This document shows, in pieces, positions 1 through 9,489 of a stretch of 64,000 nt of DNA. A model generated the notes under the pieces. The model was not told the DNA's origin and did not search any database. It worked only from the letters and a program-made list of their open reading frames with translations. A program made the translations under genes and the position numbers. Within the stretch, counting starts at the first letter, position 1. Each line of letters starts with the position of its first letter. This stretch comes from Bimuria novae-zelandiae CBS 107.79 (lineage: Eukaryota > Ascomycota > Dothideomycetes > Pleosporales > Didymosphaeriaceae): positions 233,492 through 297,491 of the forward strand of contig ML976706.1 in the NCBI GenBank assembly GCA_010015655.1. The letters are read 5' to 3'.

Positions 1-686
1 ATAAGCATAGGAGCAATAGAACGGCCATCCGCAGCGCAACACTCCACAAAAGAAATAAGCTCCCTGTTTGTTGCAGTAGGTATTAATATATCTTGCCCGC
101 GTTTTGTGTATACGTAGGACGACTTTGCAACACCGATACGCACGCCTGTTTCATCCATATTGTACATGTTTGCGTCGGTGATGGCCCTGCGTTGTTTGTA
201 CTCAGCCAGCTTATTAAACCAGGCTTGAAGGCCTTCCGGCGATTAGGCAAGCTTCCGTGCAAGGTCAATTGGCTTTGCCTTTGCCTTGTAGTATTTTGTA
301 TGAGAATCCAGCCATCTAGATGCCCAGTGGACGCCTACACGCGGCGGTGGGTCATCTCCTTCGTGCACTGCGGCCAACAGAGCGTCTGCTTGCCCACGCA
401 CCAAATCCTTTGTTATGCCAAATCCAATATCGTCTATTGTATCGCAAAAACGTTCGAGAGCAAGCTCTTGTTCACCAGAGAGCTTTTTATTAGTAGGCGG
501 CCTTATTAACCTATTATTTTGGCCGTTAAACGCGCGTTGTAGGCATTTGCGCAGATAATTAATGTTGCGATCGCGACAGTATGCGCGTATGTTTGGCCGC
601 GTCAAAGTCTTTAACACCACAACGTGTTTTTCGATAATTTCACATTCGGATCGGTAAGTGGACATGCTCTTCGTGATCTTTGGCAT
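1..686 (-). pseudogene. pogo/Fot1-type transposase, N-terminal part, cut by window edge
   Basis: The minus-strand frame starts at an ATG at 684-686 (MPKITKSMS) and runs off the left edge. It has the basic helix-turn-helix DNA-binding region of Tc5/CENP-B type, the stretch RPPTNKKLSGEQELALERF, and then YNMDETGVRIGV, which holds the first catalytic aspartate of the DDE domain. The frame is open except for one TAA at 243-245, which fits a CAA-to-TAA change at a CpA, the RIP signature. The repeated subterminal motif ggcccattgagc (about 743-771) and a TA at 777-778 suggest the element's 5' end is near 776, but the other terminus is outside the window. Family assignment is firm; the exact family and whether the element is active are not known. 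Confidence 0.85.
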
Positions 687-779
687 TTTATTTGATGTAA
701 ATAGGGCGTGTTTTGATGTGGTGGTGGGTATCAAAGTGCAGCTGGCCCATTGAGCATGTGTGGCCCATTGAGCTTGTAG

Positions 780-798
780 GGCCGTGCTCCGCACGGCC
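780..798. repeat. Perfect 8-bp hairpin with 3-base loop
   Basis: The arms ggccgtgc and gcacggcc flank the loop tcc and are followed by a short T run. It lies just outside the presumed 5' end of the pogo element at the left edge. It may be part of the element's terminal structure or of older DNA; no function can be assigned. Confidence 0.5.
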
Positions 799-1043
799 TT
801 TTTCGGAGAAAAATCGATATCGACCGCTAGGGGCCGAGTAGAGACAACCTACATATATATATATATACTTTGGAACCAGCCAAGAGTCTAGGCATGGAAC
901 TCGATGGAATCGAACCTGATAGAATTATACCGTAACAATATTAATAAAGAGCATCGATATTGTATCACGTCCTCTTCCATCTTTTACTCAATTGGTTGCG
1001 GTAGGCTTTCATAAGAGAATGGCGGCAACCTAACCTCAACGGG
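799..1043. other. Non-coding stretch between transposons, with AT microsatellite
   Basis: No gene is seen. There is a short (AT)n run at about 851-866. The stretch from about 935 to 1040 (aataaagagcatcg, then tgtatcacgtcctcttcc) looks like the 3' end of a Copia-type LTR, but no partner LTR or duplication is visible, so this is not called. Confidence 0.4.
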
Positions 1044-1045
1044 TA

Positions 1046-1091
1046 CTGTGCCTCGGCAGTCAGTGCAACACGTCAGTCAATGCAACACCCC
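1046..1091 (+). repeat. Left terminal inverted repeat of the 2.1-kb pogo element
   Basis: Begins ctgtgcctcggcag and ends at acacccc. It matches the reverse complement of 3126-3171 with one mismatch. Confidence 0.93.
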
Positions 1092-1210
1092 AACAAGATC
1101 GCTCGGCCAGCAACATGAAGCTGCTGAGCCACCCACAATCAATATTATCACGAGATTTTCTGGATTTGGGGTCTCTAAGGCCTGTAGATAATTGCTAGCT
1201 ACTTAGATTA

Positions 1211-3082
1211 TCAATATCTACTTAGTGTTCTGATGATTCGGCCTCTGCGCGACTGTGAGGCGGATGCAACAGATAAGGCCTCATTAACATCTACAGCCTC
1301 ACGCTGAGGCTGTTTTTTCTTAATAGGCTTGCTAGAAGGCTTTAAAGCCTTCTTATTTACTAATTTAGATATTTTAATCTATTTTTAAAATTAACTTTGT
1401 GTCTTGCAGGCCTATTACTTAAGGCGTTACTTTATAGCCTTATTAGCCCTCTGCTTTGCGCGTGTATCTCTAGTAGCTACTTAAGTAACACGCCTCTCCT
1501 AGAGTAGCCTTATTTTAAGCTACTAGCTAGCCTAACGTGCCTCTACTTGCTTACGTTTTTAAAGCTATAGTTATTGCGCTTTAGTATCTTTTTTATGTAG
1601 ACGATTACGTGCCCGCTAAACGCGATAAAGTAATATAAAAATAGATCCCCCTTAATCCTTATAAGGCTAATTAAAAGGCAAAGGCCTGCCTCGCTTTAAG
1701 CGTTTCTTTTAGATAGTTAGGGCCTTCTATAGGCCCTAATTTTTATGCTCTACAAGCTGTGCTCGTGCAGAGATTAAGTGTACAGTTTAACTTAGCTTTT
1801 TAGCCACATTACTAGCCCCTATATTAATATAAGCTTTTAGAAGCCTATCGATTTTCCTCTAATCTAATGCGCTAAGTACTAAGATTAAGCTTTCTTATAA
1901 TTCTTGCTTAGGTACGTAATTATTGTTAAACCGCTTAAGGATAACTTCTAGATATAAAGGTAATAGGCTAGTAGCCTTAAAGGCCTGGAGTATTAATAGC
2001 TACCTTATAGTACTAACCCAGGCCTTCCAGAATAAGCTAAAGAAGTCCCTTTTAGTAATAGAGGCTATTCCTAGGCTATTTTGTAAGAAGGCTAATAGCT
2101 CGTTTAAATATGCTGTTAATAGAGGCTTAAACATGCAGACATCTAGAGGCTGCAGCGTATAGGTCGAATGTAGTGGATAGATAGCTAACAGGATCTTATT
2201 ACGATCGCAAAAGTCGATAAAATCCATAGTAACGTAAGATCCATGGCCATCGAGGATTAATAGTCGATATAATCGTCTAGCTTTTGACTTTATAAGGCGA
2301 TTAAACACCTATTAAAGCCATGCAAGGCCTATCTGATTATTCGTCTAGTCAGATTCTAATATAGTGATAAAGACTTAATAATGTTAAGGGTTGAGGTCCT
2401 CTATCCAACTTGATTGTATATCTGTAGAGGTGGCCTGATAGATTAGAGCTGGATCTAGGGCAGATCCGTCGGCGCATATGCAAGCGATGATCGATATCCA
2501 TTCACGGCTACCATCCTAAATAGCTTGCCTTACTGCCTTGCTCTCGTACAGAGGTCTATCAAAGATCCTCGTTGAGCGGGAGGTGATGCCGAGCAGGCAG
2601 CCTTTTTCGTCCATATTATATATATGCTAAGTCTCGATCTAATACTAGCCAATCTTTTGCTGTAGAAGCTGAAAGTAGTCCTCATATTTGCCTAGGGAAT
2701 CAGCTTTATGGCGATTGCTGTCGATGCCGGTCGTCCATCGTGATATCAAGGATTCAGGGTGGCGCCTCACAAAGCGATCAACCCATGATAAGCTAACCTC
2801 CTTTTTGGCTATAGTAGAGGCAAAGCTTTGTATTATTTGCCGTGTAGGAGGAAGGCCACGTTTAGTAAGGCCTCTAATATATCGTAGGAGCTCTGATTCT
2901 TGCTGTAGGCTGAGATTTCAACGTATAGAGTTGGTATCTGCACGCGCCTGCGTGACGCCTTAGTGCCAGCGCGTTAATGTAGAAAGTGCAACACCATATT
3001 CTTTTGCAATTTTTCTATATGAAAAAGATGCTCCTGGCTCTTGCGATTCGATTGCTGTAATTGCTGCCTTGATTGGATCCAT
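1211..3082 (-). pseudogene. Pogo-type transposase, RIP-decayed
   Basis: Start ATG at 3080-3082 (MDPIKAAITAIESQEPG). The first 40 residues are a psq-type helix-turn-helix (SFSYRKIAKEYGVALSTLTR). Near 2230-2300 the DDE core reads LLILDGHGSYVTMDF, followed by an LQPLDVCMFKPL motif, the usual end of the DDE_1 endonuclease fold. The C-terminal tail is basic (KKKQPQ, QSRRGRIIR) and ends at a TGA at 1211-1213. At about 620 codons the length is normal for this group. Many stops, mostly TAG/TAA where W or Q is expected, break the frame between about 1350 and 1980 and between 2310 and 2960. It is not expected to make active protein. Confidence 0.85.
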
Positions 3083-3125
3083 ATTGGTGGGGATGCGGCG
3101 CGTGAAAGTTGGTACGTTGCATGGT

Positions 3126-3171
3126 GGGGTGTTGCATTGACTGACGTGTTGCACTGACTGCCGAGGCACGG
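3126..3171 (-). repeat. Right terminal inverted repeat of the 2.1-kb pogo element
   Basis: Inverted partner of 1046-1091. It is followed directly by the TA duplication at 3172-3173. Confidence 0.93.
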
Positions 3172-3188
3172 TAAGCGAAGGAGACCTA

Positions 3189-3268
3189 AGCTAGCGCATG
3201 GGGTTCCGAGACACCCAGGGATATGAGACACCGCGCAGAAATCCTCCACCCTTTAAAAAATCGCGATA
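3189..3268 (+). repeat. Left terminal inverted repeat (80 bp)
   Basis: Matches the reverse complement of 5806-5885 except for two A/G or C/T differences. Confidence 0.92.
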
Positions 3269-3290
3269 TCTCCACATCCACCCTACCAAA

Positions 3291-5790
3291 ATGGCCAACC
3301 GTAAGGTAGCAATTCAAGCAGCTATTAGTGATCTTAATGCTGGCATTTTTCCTAGTTAATAAGCTACTATAAAGGCATATAACATCCCTATAGCCACGCT
3401 ATCTAGGCGCGTACGCGGTTCACAAAACTGGCAAAATAGTCACGTATACTAGTAATAATTAACTCTATAATAAGAGGACTTCCTTATATAATAGATACTT
3501 AAAGAGGACGCGCGCGGGTTTCCTCCTTCTTACGCTTATATATAAGAAATAGTAAATTAAATCTTTAGGATAAACGGCGACTACGCGTTAGTAGGTAAAT
3601 ACTAAATATCTTACTTTATTAAACGCAACCTACGCGTTACCTTTATTATAGGTAAGAAGATTAAGGCTACAAGAGCTAAGGAAGTAACTTAAAAAGTAAT
3701 ACATAAGTTTCTTAAGCTCTATAAGTAGCTCCGCGTTAAGTTAGACATACGTAATAAGGATACGTGGAATATGGATGAGACTAGGAAGGCCCTAGGCGTA
3801 TGTGCAAACACCAGAGTACTCGCAGGAAGCCAGAAAAAGAAGGCTTACTATTAGTCTCTAGAGAATTGCGAGTGGGCGTTAATAATTAAGTGCGTTTCTG
3901 CAATAAGGAGAAAGCTATAGCTAGCTATTATTTTTAAAGGCAAAAACCTGCAGAGCACCTGGTTTCTATTAATAATACTTAACTAGCTATACGCAACTTT
4001 AGAGAATAGCTAGATATTTAATATAATAGGGGCTAAGTAGCTATAACGCGTATTTCTACTAGATACTACGCCCTTAGAGGATCGCTGGCAGATGCTAATA
4101 TTAGATAGCCACGGTAGCCATGTCGACCTGGATTTCCTGTGGATCTGCAAGCAGAATAAAGTCAGGCTTCTGTTTCTCCCTACGCACTCCTCGCACGTTC
4201 TGCAGCTACTAGATCTCTCTGTTTTCTTAGTAGTGAAACGATTCTATCGCCAGCAGATCCACAAGTTATCACACCTAGATAATGCTGCGCCAGTTAAAAA
4301 GGAACGTTTTATTATTGCCTACAACGCTGCTAGAGAGGCTACAATTACTAAGAAAGTAATCCGCGCTAGATAGGCTATTGCAGGCATCTACCTGTTAAAT
4401 ATTAAGCGGGTAGTTAACTTATCTTAAGTCGCTTAAAGGCCTATTACCCCCCCTTACTAGGATCAGGCTTATCTCGCCAAGAGCTCTCTCTACACTCCCT
4501 ATAGCACCGAACATCAACTTTTCCAGGTCATCGAAAGGTCGATATCCATCGATTTTTCGTCAAAACACGACTCAAATGCCTTCGTAAATCTGTTTTCCAG
4601 CGTCCTCTTTTAGCTGCAGGCGTTGTGGCAGGCGCGCTGCCCTATTTTGTCTTTTAGCTCCCTGGTGAGCTGAAATCTTTTCAAAATGGCCCGTGCGCCA
4701 CTCAGATTTTCACGTTTAGTCGAAGGCTATAACTATAGCTAAGACAAGGAGATAGTCGTGACACTCCTTACTCTTGCAAGATATGGGCACCTGCTAGGCC
4801 TAAATACAAAGGCTCTCCATGCGAAGAGCTATGGCACGATTTGATAGAGCACCGGCTCTTAACACCTATAACGACGAGAGCTGCCCGCAGCTCTCTAAAG
4901 ACCAACTGTTAGCGTCCCTGACCTGACATAACACGCAAACAAGGCAGCCAGCCTGGCCTTATATCATACGACTCTTGGGGATAAAGAAGAAGGACAGGCC
5001 TGGCTCTGCCTTCCTACTACACTTATCTCCTTCGACACAGGCATCGCCAAGCCTGGTACAAAGGCTCTCCTCGCGCAGAGCCACGGCTCCGATTCGACAG
5101 AGCACCGGCTCTCCACACCTATTCACTCTTTCCTTTTCTTTCTTCTCACAGCACTAAACTGCCTCTGAACACACACAAGGGATCCACCCTAAAGTACATA
5201 CACTGCTTAGTCTCCCTAACGAGAAGGGGAGCTGTAGCTTGACATGGTAGCAATACCCGCGTAGGCAAGAAATGCTTTCTAAGGTAGTGCGTTAGTACTA
5301 TAATTCCATAGCTTAGCACGTCGTATATGCCCTTCGGGAGGCGAGATGGTGGACTTAATCCCCATCAACTAGACGAAAAATGAATACCAACCAACCAACC
5401 AACTACACTCCCTATAGCCCTCGGGATCTATTTATAGCTTAAAGGCAGCTCTACAGCGCTGAGAAATTAAGCCGCAAGATTCACTAACTATTTAAGAAAG
5501 CTAGTAAGGCAATTATAATAGCTAATACACGCTTAGTAGCGCTAAAAGTAAAAAACAAAAAATTATAGAGTTAACTTAAGGCCCTTAAGCGTCTATAACT
5601 ACGAAAGAAAGTTCGTATAGACCTAAATTAACGCTTTGCTAGCATAAATTAAATTATAATAGCAAAGCAGGCATCTGCTCTCCTAGAGCAATAAAATAGT
5701 AGTACTTTTACAGAAAAGGACGCAGAAAAAGCTGCAGCAGAAATAGTAGCTAAAACTCTGCAATCTATGTGTAGCGAGTGGCAATTGTAA
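3291..5790 (+). pseudogene. Pogo-type transposase split by a retroposon insertion
   Basis: Starts at ATG 3291 (MANRKVAIQAAISDLNAG) with a psq-type DNA-binding motif. WNMDETRKALGV near 3767 holds the first catalytic aspartate. MLILDSHGSHVDLDF at 4092 holds the second, followed by SSHVLQLLDLSVF. The frame is interrupted at about 4505 by the insertion and resumes at about 5419 with a lysine-rich, probably coiled-coil tail, ending QSMCSEWQL and TAA at 5788-5790. Scattered in-frame stops are mostly TAG/TAA. The reading frame lines up on both sides of the insertion, which supports the reconstruction. Confidence 0.85.
4506..5402 (+). mobile_element. LINE- or SINE-like retroposed insertion with CCAA tail
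   Basis: A 16-bp direct repeat (ctacactccctatagc) at 4490-4505 and 5403-5418 brackets an 897-bp segment that splits the pogo transposase frame. The segment ends in a simple (CCAA)n tail at about 5388-5402. A long target-site duplication, no LTRs, no TIRs and a simple-repeat 3' tail are the marks of a non-LTR retroposon (5'-truncated Tad-like LINE, or SINE). Two internal copies of a 60-bp stretch, at about 4810-4867 and 5061-5122, show a partial duplication of about 250 bp. No reverse transcriptase coding is left, so LINE and SINE cannot be told apart. Confidence 0.7.
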
Positions 5791-5805
5791 TTACGCTGAA
5801 TGAAT

Positions 5806-5885
5806 TATCGCGATTTTTTGAAGGGTGGAGGATTTCTGCGCGGTGTCTCATATCCCCGGGTGTCTCGGAACCCCATGCGCTAGCT
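5806..5885 (-). repeat. Right terminal inverted repeat (80 bp)
   Basis: Inverted partner of 3189-3268, followed by TA at 5886-5887. Confidence 0.92.
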
Positions 5886-5887
5886 TA

Positions 5888-6244
5888 CTATTTTCTTAAA
5901 AGAAAATTAATATTAGTTGTGTGTTCCTGTGCTGCATGAATGCCTGCGATGTAAACGCTGGGATTCGTCCGGTCCGAATTGGAGCGCTCCGCAACATTTA
6001 AGGAGGACTACATTCGGTGGAGCATAGTCTCTCGCGCGAGTACTACACTCCACAACACTAATTACAACAATGTACTTTAATCGCTGTTTATCCAGCTAAC
6101 AAAGCAAAGCTCTTGCCACCGTGGATTCCATTCCTTACATTGCCCGCCTCTTAACGACATTGTAACACTGCAGCGTCATTCCTTCATACCGCCTCCCGAT
6201 CGACATCCTCACAGCATCACCATCCCCTTCCACCATTTCTCACA
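5888..6244. other. Unique non-coding DNA upstream of the NAD(P)-binding protein gene
   Basis: Normal base composition and no coding frame of note. It must hold the promoter and 5' leader of the gene starting at 6245. The last 60 bases are pyrimidine-rich (ccatccccttccacc), common just before fungal start codons. Confidence 0.5.
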
Positions 6245-6934
6245 ATGAAAGTCCTCATCACCGGCGCAACTGGCACAATCGGCTCCGCCATTCTCAAACA
6301 CCTCCTCCTCAACCCCGCCATAACTTCCATCATCGTCCTCTCCCGGCGCGCGCTCCCTGCGCACATCTCCTCGCCCAAACTCACTACCATTATCGTCCAA
6401 GAATTCGCCTCCTATGATGGTACTCTCCTCGCCCAACTCGTCTCCGCAGACGCCGCTGTCTGGGCAATGGGCACCACCGACGCAAACCACGAAGTCAACT
6501 ACGTCTACCCCACTGCCTTCTTCACCGCGCTCATGGACGCGCGAAAAGCCTCCCAACAAGTAGGCGCTGGAAAGCGCTTACACTACGTCCGCGTGTGCGG
6601 CGCGTTCACGGAACGCGATCAGGACCGCTCACTGTGGTTTTACGACGCGCCGAGGAAGTTGCACGGGTTGTCGGAGGCGAAGACGTTAGAGTTGGGCGAG
6701 CAGTATAAGGATGTGTGTCGTACGTGGGTGGTGAAGCCGGGCGGGGTGGCTACGAGCGGGGTTTGGGCGATGGAGTGTTTGGGGGGATTGCTGGGGGGTG
6801 GGGTTGTTATTGGGGATGAGAAGTTAGGGGCTTTTGTGGCGGATCTGGTTGTTAGAGGAGAGGAAGAGGAGGGCAGAGTTTGGAATGGGAGGATGGTGGT
6901 GAAGGGCGGTGAGCTGCTGAGAGGTGGGAAGTAA
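6245..6934 (+). CDS. NAD(P)-binding Rossmann-fold protein (atypical SDR / NmrA-like)
   Basis: 229 residues with no intron. The N-terminus MKVLITGATGTIGSAILKHLL is the beta-alpha-beta dinucleotide fold with the GxxGxxG motif of atypical short-chain dehydrogenases. A second strand, SIIVLSRRALP, has arginines suited to NADPH. A VWAMGTTDANHEVNYVYP segment follows, like the nucleotide-proximal loop of HTATIP2/NmrA-type proteins. The classical YxxxK catalytic pair is not evident, so it may be a redox sensor or an oxidoreductase with an unusual active site; the substrate is unknown. It is probably cytosolic (no signal peptide, no membrane span). The first half is C-rich on the coding strand and the second half strongly G-rich. 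Its 3' flank was hit by a small Copia element. Confidence 0.85.
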   Translation: MKVLITGATGTIGSAILKHLLLNPAITSIIVLSRRALPAHISSPKLTTIIVQEFASYDGTLLAQLVSADAAVWAMGTTDANHEVNYVYPTAFFTALMDARKASQQVGAGKRLHYVRVCGAFTERDQDRSLWFYDAPRKLHGLSEAKTLELGEQYKDVCRTWVVKPGGVATSGVWAMECLGGLLGGGVVIGDEKLGAFVADLVVRGEEEEGRVWNGRMVVKGGELLRGGK

Positions 6935-7086
6935 GGTTTGGCTGCTGGGGTTGTGAGGTATGTGAGGTTTCCTTTCCAAAGCGCAGCTGAGAAATTCTGT
7001 TTGAGACCATCGAGTCAACTGTTTCCAGTTGCAAGCATGCTTCGACGAAAAACTCCTGTTCCAAGAAGCGATTCTCGGTTATATCT

Positions 7087-7276
7087 TGTCACGGTTTGGA
7101 GTCTCCCTTTCCCCACTTGCAGTGGCGCCTCACCTGTGTTGAGATGCGACTACCCATCCTACACTAGCGCTGTTTACAGCCACTCATGTATACCTACTGT
7201 TCGTAGCTTCACCTAATATAATAATAAGTACAATTCTTAATTTCTTCCTTATGCGTATAGATTACTAGCTTTTATA
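7087..7276 (+). repeat. Left LTR of the mini-Copia
   Basis: 190 bp, begins tgtcacggtttgg. It aligns end to end with 8629-8818. Most differences are C/T or G/A. Confidence 0.93.
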
Positions 7277-7325
7277 GTTATAAGCCTGGATGCATCTTTG
7301 CTATACTTGTTATATAATTACTAGG

Positions 7326-7528
7326 CCCCTTATAGCCGTACAATTACTACGTCCCTCATAGCGCACGATTACCAGGCCCCTTATAGCTATACAATTACCG
7401 CGCCCCTTATAGCGCACGATTACCAGGCCCCTTATAGCTATACAATTACCGCGCCCCTTATAGCGCACGATTACCACGCCCCTTATAGCGCATAATTACT
7501 GCGTCCCTTATAGCGCACGATTATTGCG
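7326..7528 (+). repeat. 25/26-bp minisatellite, eight units, in the retrotransposon leader
   Basis: Eight head-to-tail units of ccccttatagcgcacgatta-type sequence, of lengths 26, 25, 26, 25, 26, 25, 25 and 25, fill the 203 bp exactly. The first six alternate between two unit types, forming a 51-bp higher-order repeat. It lies just behind the left LTR, where a packaging or leader region would be. Confidence 0.9.
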
Positions 7529-8127
7529 TCTGCCCTACGCACACGATAGCTATAGAACTAGTAGTAACCTAAGTTACTATTATCCTTAATAAACTAGATA
7601 ACTAGTTTAACTAGATCTTCCTCTACAAAGACTTCGCCAAGGATCACAAGATCTGGCTATACGTTAATCTAGATACACTAAAGGAGAGCATACCTGACCT
7701 AGAGGCTGCTAATCCTAAGCCTTAGCTTACTAACTATAAGGCTAGAGCCTCTAAGCTCTCTAACCTATCCCCTAAGGATCGTGAGTCCTACCGATAGGAG
7801 GTTGACTAATAGAGACTCGAAGAGATTACGTAACAGAAACAGGAGAGAGCGCTAGTGTAGCTAAATACTAAGATTACTAGGTCTATCGCTACGCGTTATC
7901 TCTACCTAATTTAGGACCTACTTATTATTTATAATTAACTTGTCGCTCTTAAGAAGTAGTTCTGTCTGTCTATAGCTAATCGGAGTCGTAACTTAATAGC
8001 AAGATACACTGATCTGAAGACTGCTCTACGCAATCTAAAGAAACTCGACAAATAGATAGCTAACTAGGTACATATTACTTCCCAATGCTAATTAATTAAC
8101 CTGCTAGAAACGACTGGATACAGGCCT

Positions 8128-8406
8128 TAGGAGGATTTCTTGATTGCCTGCCAAGCTCATCACCCAAACTACGCTGCTACCTGCCTTGATCAGGTATACG
8201 AACATGAGATGAACGGTACCAATCCACCCAGCCTACCTACCTACGTCGAAAAGATGACAAAGTACACTCGCCGCGCTGCCTCGACTGCCGAAGTGGGTAC
8301 CCTATCTACCTCCGTTGCTAAGCTGGGAATTGCGAAACCTTGCATTTGTGGGCTATTACATGCTCTGCACAATTGCTACATACCTAATTTAAATTATCCA
8401 AGTTAA
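8128..8406 (+). pseudogene. Copia gag remnant
   Basis: The frame reads CQAHHPNYAATCLDQVYEHE, then NPPSLPTYVEKMTKYTRRAA, and a short C-rich end (KPCICGLLHALHNCYIPNLN) that looks like a decayed zinc knuckle. This matches the layout of fungal Ty1/Copia gag ends. The flanks are AT-rich and full of stops, while this patch of about 270 bp keeps normal composition. Confidence 0.65.
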
Positions 8407-8628
8407 CCAAAAGACTAGACGCTACCACCTATTAGAGTTTATAAGGTTAAATAAGCTTAAAAAGACCTAAAGGTCGCAAAGCGTATTAATAACGCCTTAA
8501 AGAGTTCTTATTAAACTATTTAGATAGATAATAGCCTACTACCCTACAGCTAGACGTCGCTTGTGATCAATCTTATGGATAAGGGTTAGTCATCACCAAC
8601 TCGCTAACTTGGTGACAACTAGGGGGTG

Positions 8629-8818
8629 TGTCACGATTTAGAGTCTCTCTTTCCCCACTTGCAGTGGCGCCTCACCTGTGTTAAAATGCGACTACCCATC
8701 CTACACTAGCGCTGTTTACAGCCACTCATGTATACCTACTGTTCGTAGCTTCACCCAATACAACAACAAGTACAATTCTCAATTTCTTCCTTATGCGTAT
8801 GGATCACTAGCTCTCACA
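8629..8818 (+). repeat. Right LTR of the mini-Copia
   Basis: 190 bp, tgtcacgattta...tctcaca, followed by the tatct duplication at 8819-8823. Confidence 0.93.
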
Positions 8819-8939
8819 TATCTTTTCGTCTTAACAATTTTAGATCGATTGCGTGTCCTGGACTGTAGTCGGATAATCAATACGAATAATTCGCCTTTCG
8901 CTTCTCTATTAACTATTCGTTTTCGCGTTGTTCGTTTTT

Positions 8940-9376
8940 TTTAGGGACCGGCTGTAAGCTTGAGAAGGTATGGCACAGAAACGCTCAAGACTCAAGCGAG
9001 GCTAGAAGCGAGAAGTTGTTGCGTAGCCCGTATCATCCGCCTGAGCCGACTTATAAGGAGTTATTGGCACTGAGCAGGGATATCAATAAGACGATCGTGT
9101 TGGTACTGGAGCCTCAAAAGCAAGATATATTGACTATGAGCATTGAGATAGTCGCTCATTTGCTGGTTGCTTTGAAGCGAAGAGGCCCCCCTCATGTTGA
9201 CTGAGCATCAGGTCGTCGGATTGATCAGGAATGGGAATGCCGTTATTGAGGTCGAGCGCGATACTCCCGAAGGAAGAGTCGCTTTCAAGGACGTTGTCAT
9301 TCTTGCGACTGGGTCGTACGACTGGAATTTTGAGCTTGGCCGGAATTTTGAAGTCAAGGAAATCTCCACTCCATGA
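8940..9376 (+). pseudogene. Unrecognised coding fragment, two offset frames
   Basis: A plus-strand frame is open from a T-run/AG (possible splice acceptor, about 8934-8942) to a TGA at 9202-9204 and holds LLRSPYHPPEPTYKELLALS. An overlapping frame then runs to a stop at 9374-9376 with AFKDVVILATGSYDW, which recalls the dinucleotide-binding end of flavoprotein oxidoreductases. The two could be parts of one gene joined by a frameshift or intron. No family is claimed; it may be a dead gene fragment. Confidence 0.3.
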
Positions 9377-9489
9377 TAGCGTTCACAAGCAGAATCCCGA
9401 ACATTGCCCACTGTGACATGGGTCTTCAAGAGCGCATGATTGTGCGTATAGGTGTCCTCCAACCGAATGTGATCGCCGCATGACCTCTA

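Larger units (their letters stand above)
1046..3171 (-). mobile_element. Complete pogo-type DNA transposon with 46-bp TIRs
   Basis: The ends are inverted repeats of each other: 1046-1091 and 3126-3171 match over 46 bp with one difference, at 1047 (T against C). A TA dinucleotide flanks each end (1044-1045 and 3172-3173), the duplication expected of Tc1/mariner/pogo elements. The element is 2126 bp and carries one transposase frame on the minus strand, heavily decayed in the middle. The right end lies only 17 bp from the next transposon. The boundaries are seen directly; the superfamily follows from the transposase. Confidence 0.93.
3189..5885 (+). mobile_element. Second complete pogo-type transposon with 80-bp TIRs, carrying an insertion
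   Basis: Inverted repeats of about 80 bp, 3189-3268 and 5806-5885, begin agctagcgcatggggttcc. TA lies outside each end (3187-3188 and 5886-5887). The total is 2697 bp, of which 897 bp plus a 16-bp duplication belong to a later insertion. Without it the element is about 1.78 kb, typical of Fot1/pogo elements. The transposase is on the plus strand. The TIR sequence is unrelated to that of the neighbouring 1046-3171 element, so this is a different family. Confidence 0.93.
7087..8818 (+). mobile_element. Gag-only mini-Copia LTR retrotransposon
   Basis: Two 190-bp LTRs (TG...CA), 7087-7276 and 8629-8818, bound a 1732-bp element flanked by the 5-bp duplication tatct (7082-7086 and 8819-8823). A purine tract (ctaggggg) precedes the right LTR. 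A primer-site-like gttataagcctgg follows the left LTR. The interior has a tandem-repeat leader and a gag remnant but no integrase or reverse transcriptase, so it depends on other elements. Transitions are concentrated in the left LTR and interior; the right LTR and its flank are nearly free of them. Confidence 0.93.

Noticed and set aside
7326..7528. CRISPR-like alternating repeats
   Set aside because: The units are contiguous without unique spacers, and the host is a eukaryote; it is a minisatellite inside a retrotransposon.
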